Source: Streptomyces sp. DG1A-41
GTDB taxonomy: Bacteria > Actinomycetota > Actinomycetes > Streptomycetales > Streptomycetaceae
NCBI RefSeq assembly: GCF_037055355.1
Contig: NZ_CP146350.1
Coordinates: 1,054,001-1,118,000, forward strand
Direction: 5' to 3'
Length of the DNA stretch: 64,000 nucleotides
This document shows positions 17,564 to 26,829 of this stretch, piece after piece. The notes under the pieces are model-generated. The model had not been told where the DNA came from. It did no database searches and saw only the letters and a program-made list of their open reading frames with translations. The position numbers and the translations under genes are program-made. Each line of letters begins with the position of its first letter. Position 1 is the stretch's first letter.

Positions 17564-19126
17564 TCACATCGGGCCGGGGCCCGCCCCTCCCCTGAGGCGT
17601 TGCAGGTCGGAGGGGCGGACCTGGATGACGATCAGCGCGATCAGCGCGGCGACGGCGGTGAAGATCGCCGCCATGATGAAGGCGGCCGAGACACCGGCGG
17701 TGAGGATCTCGTCGGACCAGGGTTTCGGCAGTTGCCCGGTGCGTTCGAAGCGCAGGCGCTCGGCGGGGGTCGCCTGCTGGCGGAAGAGCGGGATCTGCTT
17801 CTCGGCCTCGTTGGTGCTGGCCGTGCCGTACATGGTGACCAGGATGGACAGGCCCAGGGAGCCGCCGACCTGCTGGGTGGCGTTGAGCAGTCCGGAGGCC
17901 GCGCCGGTCTCCGGTGTGGGCACGTTGGACAGCGCCATGAGGGTCAGCGACACGAACTCCATGCCCATGCCCAGGCTGAAGACGAGCATCGGGCCGAGGA
18001 CGCTGCCCGCGTACGTGGAGTGCACGTCGGTCAGGGTGAGCCAGGCCAGCCCGGTCGCGGCCAGGATCGCGCCCACCACCATGAACGGCTTGGGTCCGTA
18101 GACGGGCAGGAACCGCGAGGCCAGTCCGGCGCCGATCGCGATGACCGCGCTGACCGGCAGGAACGCCAGCCCGGCCTGCAACGGGCTGAAGTCCAGCACG
18201 TTCTGCACGAAGAGCGTGAGGAAGAAGAACATGCCGAAGATCGCGGCGGCCAGGCACAGCATGATGCCGTACGTGCCCGCGCGGTTGCGGTCGGCGAACA
18301 TGTGCAGCGGCGTGATGGGCTGTCTGGAGCGCCGCTCGGTCAGGATGAAGCCCGACAGGACGACGACCGCCGCGGCGAACGAGGCGAGGGTGAGGGTGTC
18401 GCGCCAGCCGTCCTGCGCGGCTCTGATGAATCCGTAGACGAGCAGCACCATGCCCGCGGTGGAGGTGAGCGCGCCGGTGATGTCGAAGCGCCCCGGGTGC
18501 CGTTCGGACTCCCTGATCCAGCGAGGGGTGGCGAGGGCGATGAGCAGCCCGATCGGGACGTTGACGAAGAGCACCCACCGCCAGTTCAGCCATTCGACGA
18601 GCACCCCGCCCGCCAGCAGCCCGATCGCGCCGCCGCCCGCGGAGACCGCGGCGAACACCCCGAAGGCCCGGTTGCGTTCCGGGCCTTCACGGAAGGTCGT
18701 GCTGACCAGCGAGAGGGCGGTCGGGGACGCGATGGCGCCGCCGACGCCCTGCAGGGCGCGTGCGGCGAGGAGTTGGCCGGCGTTCTGGGCGAGCCCGCCG
18801 AGCAGGGAGGCGAGCACGAAGAGCAGCACGCCGAAGACGAAGACGCGCCGCCTGCCCAGGATGTCGCCGACCCGGCCGCCCAGCAGCAGCAGTCCGCCGA
18901 AGGTGAGGGTGTAGGCGTTCACCACCCAGGACAGGCTGGTGGTGGAGAAGTCCAGGGAGCGCTGGATCTGCGGCAGCGCGATGTTCACGATCGTGATGTC
19001 GAGGACCACCATCAGCTGGCACGAGGCGATGACCAGAAGCGCCATCGCATTCCCGCCACCACCGGATTCCCTGGTGGTGGTCGCTTGTGGTGAAGCCGGC
19101 TGCGGGCTGCTGCCTGCGGTGTCCAC
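17564..19126 (-). CDS. MFS drug-resistance transporter, DHA2 (14-TM) family
   Basis: A 520-residue major facilitator of the EmrB/QacA type, a proton-driven exporter of drugs or metabolites in the membrane. Motif A appears as GGRVGDILGRRRVF, the DHA2 motif D1 as LDITIVNIALPQIQ, and the antiporter motif C region as GGGAIGLLAGG. About 14 hydrophobic helices can be counted. I place the start at GTG 19126 because the residues before it are not conserved in type; an upstream start would add 25 residues. Its start region overlaps, antisense, a truncated response-regulator gene. It converges with the esterase gene 24 bp away. Confidence 0.9.
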   Translation of the reverse strand: MDTAGSSPQPASPQATTTRESGGGGNAMALLVIASCQLMVVLDITIVNIALPQIQRSLDFSTTSLSWVVNAYTLTFGGLLLLGGRVGDILGRRRVFVFGVLLFVLASLLGGLAQNAGQLLAARALQGVGGAIASPTALSLVSTTFREGPERNRAFGVFAAVSAGGGAIGLLAGGVLVEWLNWRWVLFVNVPIGLLIALATPRWIRESERHPGRFDITGALTSTAGMVLLVYGFIRAAQDGWRDTLTLASFAAAVVVLSGFILTERRSRQPITPLHMFADRNRAGTYGIMLCLAAAIFGMFFFLTLFVQNVLDFSPLQAGLAFLPVSAVIAIGAGLASRFLPVYGPKPFMVVGAILAATGLAWLTLTDVHSTYAGSVLGPMLVFSLGMGMEFVSLTLMALSNVPTPETGAASGLLNATQQVGGSLGLSILVTMYGTASTNEAEKQIPLFRQQATPAERLRFERTGQLPKPWSDEILTAGVSAAFIMAAIFTAVAALIALIVIQVRPSDLQRLRGGAGPGPM

Positions 19127-19551
19127 CGTTCGACGGTACGCCCGCGTACTGGGCCTCACCACTGGATCACGAGTTCGCGTTGGACGCGAAGGCGAACCCA
19201 CTGACCGAGCGGCTGCGTCGGATGCTCGACCTGCACGCCGCGGGCGCCATCAGCACCAACGCCCCGCCGGACCGGCTGGTCCACGGGGTGCGCAAGCCGG
19301 TGCGGGGGCAGCGGTTCGTCGATCCGGAGTTCGCGCTGGACGCGCTGGACGCGGGGGCGAACCCGCTGACCCCGCGCGAGGTGGAGGTGCTGCGGCTGAC
19401 CGCCGACGGCACTCCCACCCGGGAGATCGCCGAGCGGCTGCACCTGTCCGTGGCGACGGTCCGCGACCAGCTGTCGGCGGTCACCAGGAAGACGGGCGGA
19501 CGCAACCGGATCGATGCGATCCGGATCGCCGTGGAGTCGGGCTGGGTGTGA
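19087..19551 (+). pseudogene. C-terminal fragment of a NarL/DesR-type response regulator
   Basis: The frame encodes the end of a receiver domain (APPDRLVHGVRKPVRGQRFVDPEFAL) and a full LuxR helix-turn-helix (NPLTPREVEVLRLTADGTPTREIAERLHLSVATV). The phospho-acceptor domain is missing. Before it, HEFALDAKANPLTER imitates PEFALDALDAGANPLTPR, so the N-terminal 40 codons look like a displaced partial duplication. No partner histidine kinase is nearby. It overlaps the 5' end of the exporter gene on the other strand. It could still bind DNA if expressed, but the architecture points to a remnant. Confidence 0.65.
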
Positions 19552-19763
19552 ACCGGGCAGGTCATCGAGGTGAACCTGCCCGGCCCCCGCTGGCCCTCAC
19601 GCCCCGTCCCGGGACCTCTGACGAGGTTCCGGAATCTGTGACGAGCATGTTTGGCGCGGGTCGCCGCGCAACAGCTCCGTTCGTCACCGGTACGGCGTGA
19701 GAAAGTCACCCCCAAACCGGGAGGACCGGCCATGCGGCATGGGCGTTCCGACCCGGCTCCCGG
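19552..19763. other. Intergenic gap
   Basis: About 210 bp between the response-regulator remnant and the end of a leftward P450 gene. I see no gene or clear hairpin; short open frames here show no domain. Confidence 0.4.
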
Positions 19764-21164
19764 TCAGCGGCCGCCGCGGATCAGGCCCGTCAGATAGCGC
19801 CACAGCGAGGAGCGCTGCCGGGCCGACGGGTCCGGCAGGACCTCCTCGGCCACCTCCGGCGCCGGACCGTACGCCGACGCTCGCGCGGGCGCCGCGGAGA
19901 GTTCGTAGCGCACGGGCAGCGAACGCAGGCCGCGCATGAACGGGGAGGAACGCCAGGGCAGTTGGTCGGCGGGCAGGGCGAGGTCGAGGTGGTCGAACCG
20001 CTCGAAGAGGCGCCCCACACCGGCCGCCGCGACCGTCGAGGCGAGCTCCCGCGCCGGGCACTGGCGCGGTCCGGCACCCCAGGACAGGTGCGCCCGGGTG
20101 CTGATGGTGGTGCCGGAGGCGACGTGGTCGGCGAAGAGCGGGTCGGCGTGCGCGGCGGCCGAGGAGACCCACACCGGGTCGCCGGCCCGGATCGTGTAGT
20201 TGCCGAGCGGGGTGTCCTCGGCAGCGAAGCGCGGGACGAAGTTCACCAGGGGCGGCTTGCGCATGACCACCCGGTTCATGGTCTCCCTGACCATCCCGGC
20301 GGAGAGGCTGGCGCGCACGCTGCCCTCGCCCGAGATGACCTCCACGACGGTGTTGGAGATGAGGATGCCGACGTGGTCGGAGGTCATGCCGAGCAGCATG
20401 AACAGCTCGCGTGCCAGATGGTCGAGCGACAGGTCCGGGTGCGCGGCCAGCAGGTACGAGGGGAAGTCGTCGCCCGGCTTCTCAAGCTTCAGCGCGGCCA
20501 GGTCCGCCAGCGTCGCGAGCAGGCGCTCCAGCGCGGCCTCCGCGTCCGGGCCGGCGTCGAGCACACGCCACATGTCCATCAGCGCGTCGTCGCCCTGGGA
20601 GCCGGGGAAGCCGAGCAGATGGCTGGCCACCATCAGCGGCAGCGGCCGGGAGAACTGTGCGGACAGGTCCGCCACGCCCGTCTTTCCGCCCTGCCCGACC
20701 AGAGTGATCAGCTCGTCGGCGTAGGCGGTGACGGCGGCCTTGAGACGCTTCGCCTGGGGGTGGCGCGGGTCCTGGAACGGCTTGAGGGCGACGTCCCACG
20801 CCGTGCGCAGCGGCCGGTATCCGGGGCCGCCCTGGATCAGGATGTGGTTGACCTCCAGGGACGGGCCGAGCGGCCAGTCGGCCGGTACCCGGCCCTCGGA
20901 GCGGGCCCGCCAGTTCTCCAGCCCCTTCGGGAAGCCGTCGTTGTCCTGGAGCACCTGGAGCGCCTCCCGGTAACCCAGGACCAGCCAGGCGGGTACGCCG
21001 AGCAGATCGACCGGCGCCACCGGGCCGTGCTGCTGCCTCAGCCGCTCGTACACGAGCGCGGGGCGCGTCTCGTAGTCCCGGGTCAGCAGCGGCTGGGGAC
21101 TCAGTTCCTCCAACCGCGTGTCGTCCAGGTCCACGGATCCGCCGTCACCCCACTGGGATTCCAT
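19764..21164 (-). CDS. Cytochrome P450 lacking ExxR (CYP157-like)
   Basis: A 466-residue P450-fold protein. The heme loop is WGAGPRQCPARE with Cys369. The K-helix position normally reading ExxR is E294-T-M-N297, with Arg only one residue later. The I-helix region is LLGMTSDHVGILISNT, without the usual AGxxT. This combination is known from the CYP157 family of Streptomyces, where some members accompany conservons. Start ATG 21164 follows GGAGGGTGG; an upstream GTG at 21200 is less likely. No ferredoxin gene is adjacent, and the conservon in this window is 32 kb away. Catalytic role is uncertain. Confidence 0.88.
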   Translation of the reverse strand: MESQWGDGGSVDLDDTRLEELSPQPLLTRDYETRPALVYERLRQQHGPVAPVDLLGVPAWLVLGYREALQVLQDNDGFPKGLENWRARSEGRVPADWPLGPSLEVNHILIQGGPGYRPLRTAWDVALKPFQDPRHPQAKRLKAAVTAYADELITLVGQGGKTGVADLSAQFSRPLPLMVASHLLGFPGSQGDDALMDMWRVLDAGPDAEAALERLLATLADLAALKLEKPGDDFPSYLLAAHPDLSLDHLARELFMLLGMTSDHVGILISNTVVEVISGEGSVRASLSAGMVRETMNRVVMRKPPLVNFVPRFAAEDTPLGNYTIRAGDPVWVSSAAAHADPLFADHVASGTTISTRAHLSWGAGPRQCPARELASTVAAAGVGRLFERFDHLDLALPADQLPWRSSPFMRGLRSLPVRYELSAAPARASAYGPAPEVAEEVLPDPSARQRSSLWRYLTGLIRGGR

Positions 21165-21284
21165 CGTCTTGCCACCCTCCGACACGCCCCGTACCGGCAC
21201 ACCATCAGCCGGTAACCGGAAACGGTGGGGACCCTACCCCAGGCACAACCGGCGGGTAACGACGGGGGTGGTTCCGGTTGCGTA

Positions 21285-22390
21285 TCAGGCGGCCGTGTAA
21301 CCGAGTTGGCGCCGCATGTAGGGCGTCATGAGGGTCTTCGCCTTGGCCAGGGTGGTGGTGCGGCTGCCGAGGACCGCGGACTCGCCGCCCGGTACGGGCA
21401 GTACGGTCAGTCCGTCGGCCGGGCCGAACGGCACGATGAGCGGGGTGCGCTGGATCGGCCGGTAGAAGCGCGGCTCCTTGCGGTGCTTGCCCGAACTCTG
21501 GAGGTAGGCGCGGATGTTGTGGGCGGCGATGTCCGCCTGGGCGAGGGCGGCGGGGGTGATCTTGAGTTCGCTGACGTCGTTGACGTCGCCGACGGCGAAC
21601 ACGTCCAGCTTGCCCTCGACCCGGAGCGTCCGGTCGACCTTGACACGTCCGTCCCTGTTCAGCCAGTCGCCGTGTCCGGCCAGGCGGAGCCAGAGCGTGT
21701 TGGGTGTGGTGCCCGTCGCCCAGAAGGACAGGTCGGCCTCGATGACGTTGCCGCGGCCGTCGCGGTAGGTGCCGAAGTCGTTGCCGGGCGACATGAACGA
21801 GTCGAGCCGTACCTCGACGTCGTGGGACTCCAGCCACGCGAGGGCCCTGCGTCCCGGCCGCGCGCTGCCCGTGGAGTCGAGCAGGGCCGGTCCGGAGTGG
21901 GCGAGCGTGACCCGGGCGTCCGGCCGGGCGAGGCGGATCTCGGCGCTGAGTTCGACACCGCCGGGGCCGCCGCCGACGACGAGGACGTGCTCGGCCGTGG
22001 TGACGTTGCGCTGGTGTTCGGCGAACGACTTGGCGGCCTCCTCGACGGTGGTGCCGCAGAAGCGGGCCGGCTGGGGTAGTCGGCGCCGGTGGCGATCACG
22101 ACCACGTCGTACGGCAGCCGCTCGCCCGTGGCGAGGACGACCTGCCGCTCGGCCGTGTCGATCCGGACGGCCTTGCCCGCGACGACGCGGCCGCGATGCA
22201 GCAGCCGGTCGTACGGGATGAAGGGCGTGTGCGTCCAGTCCGGGCGCACACCCGCACGCAAGGAGGCGACGCGATGGAAGAAGACCTCCTTGCGGTCCAC
22301 CAGCGTGACCCGGGCCGCCCCGTCCAGCCGCTTCGCCAGCCGGACACCGCCATAACCGCCGCCGATCACCACTACGTCGCCGTCGTACAC
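21285..22390 (-). pseudogene. Frameshifted FAD-dependent NAD(P)H oxidoreductase (NDH-2/AIFM2-like)
   Basis: Two frames make one complete pyridine nucleotide-disulfide oxidoreductase. The first (from GTG 22390, with AGGAGA upstream) holds the FAD loop VVVIGGGYGGVRLAKRL and VVVIATGADYP. The second, after about 22075, holds the NAD loop VLVVGGGPGGVELSAEI and VFAVGDVND. Adding a single C to the four-C run at 22072-22075 (reverse strand) restores the frame exactly. The protein would be about 368 residues and move electrons from NAD(P)H to quinones. It is either a recent pseudogene or a homopolymer base-calling error. Confidence 0.85.
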
Positions 22391-22557
22391 ACCCAGTCTC
22401 CTGTGCCTGGTGGGGTGCGAGTGCCGCCGCGGAACGGGCCCCGCTCGGATCGACCCCCGGCGGCCACTCGACTGGCGGTAAGAGTAACGCTTGAAAATTA
22501 AAGGAGATCCGAGGTTCTGTGCATGTTGCGTGAAGAGATCGGCACCCTGACCGGACG

Positions 22558-23721
22558 TCACTTCCCCCAGATCTTCCGATACGACTCCCGGTAGCCAGAC
22601 GGGTCCCAGGCCGTGGCGCCCTCGCTGTTGCCGGCCGTGGCGATGTGCACGGGGGCCGTGTAGCCGCTGGGCGGGCGGCCGGAGAAGGCGCGGTTGAACT
22701 CGTCGACGATCTGCCAGCCCTGGAGGGACAGCGGTTCGGGCACGGTGGCGGCCTGGTACTGCCTGCCGTTGATGCGCTGGAAGGCGGACGGGTCGCCGTC
22801 GCCCGCGCCGATGTTGTTGGGCGGCCCCGAGCCCTTCTCGCCGGCCGCGCGGAAGGCGGGTGCGGCGTCGGCGAAGTACAGGTCGTTGATGGCGACGGAG
22901 TGCGTCCACCGGTCCCGGAACCGGGACAGCAGCGAGGAGATCTCCCGGGGGGTGCGGCTGCTCGCGTCCGGGATCGGGATGTTCTCGACGGAGAGCAGCC
23001 GCACCCCGCGGCAACGGGCGAGTTCCTCTCTGATCAGGTCGGACTTGTTCTTCGCGAAGGGGATCGACGCGTCGGTGATGAGCACGACCCCGGCCCGGCC
23101 GTTCGAGTCGGAGATGATCCACTGCGCGCTGATGCGGGCCACGTCCTGCACGCGGGTGGTGACGTTGGTGAAGAGGTCGGGCTGCCGGCTGGGGCCGGGT
23201 TCGGGGACCGCGTGCCAGCCGATGAGCGGGATGCGCTGCGCGTTGGCCCGGGCGGCCTGCTGTGCCGTCGAGTCGGGGTCGAAGCCGCCGATGACGATGC
23301 CGGAGGGCCGGAGGGCCACGGCCTCGCTCATGGCCGCCTGGATGCCGGCCGGAGTGCCTCCGCCGTCGATCACCCGGACGTTCCACCCGATGACCCGCGC
23401 GGCTTCCCGGACCCCCTTCGCGGCGCCCGCGATGCCGGGGTTGGTCATGGTCTGGGCGACGTAGACGATGGTCTTGCCGGACACCGCCTCCGGGCCGCTG
23501 GTGGGTCCGCCCCAGGGGATGTCGGTCCGCTCCGCCCGGGTGACGGCGGCCTGGGCCCTGGCGTGGACGTCAGGGCAGCCGCTCGGGCCCGTCGCGGTCT
23601 CGTCCGCGCCGTCCGACGAACCGCGTTCGCAGCCGACGAGGGCGGTCGCCGTCGCCAGCAGGACGCAGCAGGCGAGCCGCGCGGTGCGGGCTTTGGGGGC
23701 GGCCTTGCGGTTGCGGTGCAC
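22558..23721 (-). CDS. Sugar ABC transporter substrate-binding lipoprotein (ribose type)
   Basis: A 387-residue periplasmic-binding-like protein (type I, RbsB/Peripla_BP_4) anchored as a lipoprotein. The signal ends in the lipobox ALVGC (about residues 27-31). The body reads IVYVAQTMTNPGIAGAAKGVREAAR and VALRPSGIVIGGFDPDS, typical of ribose/xylose binders. The start is GTG 23721 with AGGAG five bases upstream. It is the third gene of a leftward importer operon and lies 45 bp after the permease gene. The sugar is unknown; the order ATPase, permease, binding protein is kept. It probably delivers a pentose, hexose or related polyol. Confidence 0.9.
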   Translation of the reverse strand: MHRNRKAAPKARTARLACCVLLATATALVGCERGSSDGADETATGPSGCPDVHARAQAAVTRAERTDIPWGGPTSGPEAVSGKTIVYVAQTMTNPGIAGAAKGVREAARVIGWNVRVIDGGGTPAGIQAAMSEAVALRPSGIVIGGFDPDSTAQQAARANAQRIPLIGWHAVPEPGPSRQPDLFTNVTTRVQDVARISAQWIISDSNGRAGVVLITDASIPFAKNKSDLIREELARCRGVRLLSVENIPIPDASSRTPREISSLLSRFRDRWTHSVAINDLYFADAAPAFRAAGEKGSGPPNNIGAGDGDPSAFQRINGRQYQAATVPEPLSLQGWQIVDEFNRAFSGRPPSGYTAPVHIATAGNSEGATAWDPSGYRESYRKIWGK

Positions 23722-23766
23722 GGGGGCTCCTGTGGGGGGATCGGCGCGGCGGAGGTGCCGATGGGG

Positions 23767-24861
23767 TCAGGGGGGTGTGTCCGCCGCGCCGCCCTCCGGT
23801 GTCGCCGCGGACGGTGGCGGGGGTGGCGCGGCGGGTCTGTCGCGGGCCGCGGCGCCGCCGCGCAGGCGACGGCGGGCGGCGTATCCGGCCAGGCCGACGG
23901 CGATGAGCAGGGTGCCGCCGTGGAACAGGGGCACCGTCCAGAAGTCGGCGCCCAACTGGGCGATGCCGGTGAGGCCGACGGCCAGGACGGCGACGGCGAC
24001 GACGGTGCCGAGGGCGTTGGGCCGGCCTGGTTTGATCGCCGTGGAGCCGAGCAGGGCGCCGACGAAGGCGGGCAGCAGGTAGTCGAGGCCGACGCTCGGG
24101 TTGCCGATCTGCTGCTGGGCCGCGAGCAGCACACCGGCGAAGCCGACGATCAGCCCCGAGGCGGCGAACGCGTAGACGGTGTAGGTGCGGGTCGGGATGC
24201 CGACGAGGTCGGCCGCGCGCGGGTTCGAGCCGACGACGTACAGGTACCGGCCGAGCGGCAGCCGCTCCAGCACCAGCCAGAGGACTCCCGCGAGGGCGAG
24301 CACGTAGAGGGCGGGGACCGGAAGGCCGAGGAACGTGGAGTCGTAGAGGTCGGTGAAGGCGGGCGTAAGGCCCTGCGGGCCGGGGACGATCCGGCTGCCG
24401 TCGGTGATCCAGCCGGTCACGGCGTACATCATGCTGCCGGTGCCGAGGGTGGCGATGAAGGAGTCGATCCGGCCGAACACGACGATGACGCCGTTGAGGA
24501 CGCCGACGACCAGCCCTCCGGCGAGCACGGTGAGACAGGCCAGCGGCCAGGGCCAGCCCTCGTTGACGACGAGCTGCATCACCATGACGTGGGCCAGTCC
24601 GAGGCCGTAGCCGATGGAGAGGTCGAACGCGCCGGTGACGATCGGCACCATGGCGGCCAGCGCGAGGACGGCCGGGATCGACTGGGTGGACAGGATCGAG
24701 TCGACGGTGTCCAGCGTGGGGAAGGTGTCCGGCAGGGCGAGGGAGAAGACCAGGTAGAGCAGGGCGGTGAGGGCGAGCAGGCCGTAGGCGCCGATGTGGT
24801 GTCCGCCGGGGGCGCGCAGGCGCCCGGGGCGGGGCGAGGAGGGGGAGGGCGGTTCGGTCAT
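23767..24861 (-). CDS. Sugar ABC transporter permease (RbsC type)
   Basis: A 364-residue inner-membrane permease of the branched-chain/ribose BPD_transp_2 family with about ten hydrophobic segments. Recognisable stretches are VPIVTGAFDLSIGYGLGLAHV, FIATLGTGSMMYAV and FVGALLGSTAIKPGRPN. ATG 24861 overlaps the ATPase stop codon in an ATGA, so the two are translationally coupled. The C-terminal 40 residues are Arg-, Pro- and Ala-rich and look cytoplasmic. It forms the membrane pore with the neighbouring ATPase and receives sugar from the downstream lipoprotein. Confidence 0.92.
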   Translation of the reverse strand: MTEPPSPSSPRPGRLRAPGGHHIGAYGLLALTALLYLVFSLALPDTFPTLDTVDSILSTQSIPAVLALAAMVPIVTGAFDLSIGYGLGLAHVMVMQLVVNEGWPWPLACLTVLAGGLVVGVLNGVIVVFGRIDSFIATLGTGSMMYAVTGWITDGSRIVPGPQGLTPAFTDLYDSTFLGLPVPALYVLALAGVLWLVLERLPLGRYLYVVGSNPRAADLVGIPTRTYTVYAFAASGLIVGFAGVLLAAQQQIGNPSVGLDYLLPAFVGALLGSTAIKPGRPNALGTVVAVAVLAVGLTGIAQLGADFWTVPLFHGGTLLIAVGLAGYAARRRLRGGAAARDRPAAPPPPPSAATPEGGAADTPP

Positions 24862-26762
24862 GGGGTCGTCGCGACCGTGGGCGGGGGCATGGCCGAGGCC
24901 GCCCGGGTGAGCGCGGTGACGGTGAGGGCGCCGCCCCTCAGCTCGGCCGTCACGGCCCCGCGGACGAAGACCAGGGTGCGCCCGCACACGCTCGCGACCT
25001 CCTCGAAGTCGGTCGACAGGAGCAGGACCGCGAGACCCGCCGACAGCGCCTCGTCGAGCAGGCGGTGGATCGCGGCCTTGGCGCCGATGTCCACGCTCGC
25101 GGTCGGCTCCTCGAGGATCAGCAGCCGCATCTCCGTCCGCAGCCAGCGGCCGATCATGACTTTCTGCTGGTTCCCGCCGGAGAGCGTGGCGATGGGGGCC
25201 TCGGTGTCGCGGGGGCGCACCGAGAACCGGTCGATCAGGGCGGCGGCCTGCACGCGTTCGCGGCGGGGCCCGATCCAGCGCGGCGCAGGCCGGCCTCCCG
25301 CTCGGGGGTTGGCCAGGAGGTTCTCCCGCACGGTCAGTTCGGCGAGACAGCCCTCCCGCAGCCGGTCGCCCGGCACGAACCCGACCCCGAGAGCGACGGC
25401 CTCCGCGACCGTACGGGGGTGGTAGGGCCGCCCGTGGAGCACGGCCCGCCCGCCGAGAAGCGGCCGCGCCCCGGCGAGCGCACGCCCCAGGTCCGTGTGC
25501 CCGGCGTCCGAGAGACCGACCAGCCCGAGAACCTCTCCGGCGGCTAGTTCCAGGCTGACGGGTCCGGCCTGAGGGGTGCGTACGGAGTCGAGGGTGAGGA
25601 CGGGGGGTGTGCCTGCCGGGTGCTTGGCTGGGCGGGGGGCGGCCGGAGTGGCGGCGGGGTGGTCGGCGGGCGGAGTACCGGCGGGGTGGTCGGCCGCAGG
25701 AGTGCCGGCGGGGTGGTCGGTGGCCGGGGGCGCGGCGGGGCGGTCGGTGGCCGGAGCGCCGGCGGGGCAGTCAGCCGCCGAAGTGTCGGCGGGACAGTCG
25801 GCAGCCGGGGACCTGACCGGGCGATCGGCAGCGGGAGTCCAAGCGGAGCGGGGGGCAGTCGAAGTCCCAGCCGGGCGGTCGTCGGCCGGAGTACCGGCGG
25901 GGTGGTCGGTGGCCGGGGGCGCGGCGGGGTGGTCGGCGGCCGGAGTCCCCGTGGAGGGGGCGGCAGGTGAGGGCCGGGGTGGGTGGGGGGCGGGCCGGTT
26001 GTTCTCCTCGCCGACGATGTCGTGGACCAGGCGGGCCGGGCTGTGGTCCGCGAGTCGGCCGTGGCTGACGAGGCGGCCGTCGCGCAGTACGGCGAAGGTG
26101 TCGGCGACCTGGTACACCTCGTCCAGGCGGTGGCTGACGTAGAGGATGGCGTGTCCGCGGTCGCGCAAGTGGTGCAGGACGCCGAAGAGCCGGGCGCTGT
26201 CCGCGGCGGGCAGGCGGGCGGTCGGCTCGTCGAGGACGATGAGCTTCGCGCGGGCCGCCAGGGCCCTGGCGATCGCGACGAGCGAGCGCTCGGCGGGCGC
26301 GAGCCCGGAGACCGGCGCGTCGGGGTCGAAGTGCCCGGCGACGATCCGCAGCGCGTCGACGCAGCGCTCGCGGGTGCGCCGCCGGGAGATCAGCCCCGTC
26401 CGGCGGGCGTAACCGTTGGTCAGGGCGATGTTCTCACCGACCGTCATCCACTCCACGAGACCGAGGTCCTGGTGGATGAAGGCCATGCTCCGGGACGCGG
26501 CAGGACTGCCGAGGGGCTCGCCGTCCACGGTGATCTTTCCCGCGTCGGCGGGGTGGACGCCGGCGAGGACCTTGATGAGCGTGGACTTGCCGGCGCCGTT
26601 GGGCCCGAGGAGGGCGAGCACGCTGCCGGCGTGGACGTCGAGGTCGACCCCGGCCAGCGCGACGGTCCCGCCGAACCGCTTGCCGAGCCCGCGGATACGG
26701 ACCACGGGCTTCGGCCCGGAGGGTGAAGCCGCCTTCACCGGCGCGTCAGAAGCATCGCACAC
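24858..26762 (-). CDS. Sugar ABC transporter ATP-binding protein with repeat-expanded linker
   Basis: A 634-residue RbsA-like protein with two fused ATPase domains. The first has Walker A GPNGAGKST (about residues 54-62), a modified signature (LAPAERS) and LIVLDEPTARL. The second has a degenerate Walker A (GLSDAGHTD), an intact signature LSGGNQQK and LLILEEPTASVD, as is usual for the family. Between them lie about 110 extra residues made of 9-residue repeats (ATDHPAGTP-like), encoded by 27-bp units. Normal members are about 500 residues. It is first in the operon; the GTG start at 26762 lacks a strong ribosome site, and GTG nine codons later is an alternative. Confidence 0.9.
   Translation of the reverse strand: MCDASDAPVKAASPSGPKPVVRIRGLGKRFGGTVALAGVDLDVHAGSVLALLGPNGAGKSTLIKVLAGVHPADAGKITVDGEPLGSPAASRSMAFIHQDLGLVEWMTVGENIALTNGYARRTGLISRRRTRERCVDALRIVAGHFDPDAPVSGLAPAERSLVAIARALAARAKLIVLDEPTARLPAADSARLFGVLHHLRDRGHAILYVSHRLDEVYQVADTFAVLRDGRLVSHGRLADHSPARLVHDIVGEENNRPAPHPPRPSPAAPSTGTPAADHPAAPPATDHPAGTPADDRPAGTSTAPRSAWTPAADRPVRSPAADCPADTSAADCPAGAPATDRPAAPPATDHPAGTPAADHPAGTPPADHPAATPAAPRPAKHPAGTPPVLTLDSVRTPQAGPVSLELAAGEVLGLVGLSDAGHTDLGRALAGARPLLGGRAVLHGRPYHPRTVAEAVALGVGFVPGDRLREGCLAELTVRENLLANPRAGGRPAPRWIGPRRERVQAAALIDRFSVRPRDTEAPIATLSGGNQQKVMIGRWLRTEMRLLILEEPTASVDIGAKAAIHRLLDEALSAGLAVLLLSTDFEEVASVCGRTLVFVRGAVTAELRGGALTVTALTRAASAMPPPTVATTP
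25645..25941. repeat. 27-bp tandem repeat, 11 imperfect units
   Basis: Eleven consecutive 27-bp units beginning GGAGT or GGGGG fill 25645-25941 without a gap (11 x 27 = 297 bp). They lie inside the sugar-importer ATPase gene and encode nine residues each, so unit number can change without breaking the frame. Units differ at several positions, which shows they are not freshly copied. The array corresponds to about residues 274-373 of the ATPase. Confidence 0.9.
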
Positions 26763-26829
26763 CCGATCAAATTACAGCATTTCGGGCATCCTTCGGCCGC
26801 TGTGACTCCCACACGGGTCGACGGACGCG
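26763..26829. promoter_or_regulatory. Promoter region of sugar importer operon
   Basis: Only 67 bp separate the importer operon from the end of the SpoIIE-type gene on the same strand. It includes an AT-rich patch (CAAATTACAGCATTTCG, about 26766-26782) that could hold a -10 or -35 element for the importer. No palindromic sugar operator is evident. Read-through from the upstream gene is possible. Confidence 0.35.

Noticed and set aside
15465..18593. A 1042-codon reverse frame across the esterase and exporter
   Set aside because: It crosses two genes with proven motifs on other frames and is Arg/Pro-rich only by composition.
22523..22594. A 23-codon forward open frame (MLREEIGTL...)
   Set aside because: It begins near an AAAGGAG sequence, but spacing is too long and it overlaps the end of the sugar-binding gene; too short to support.
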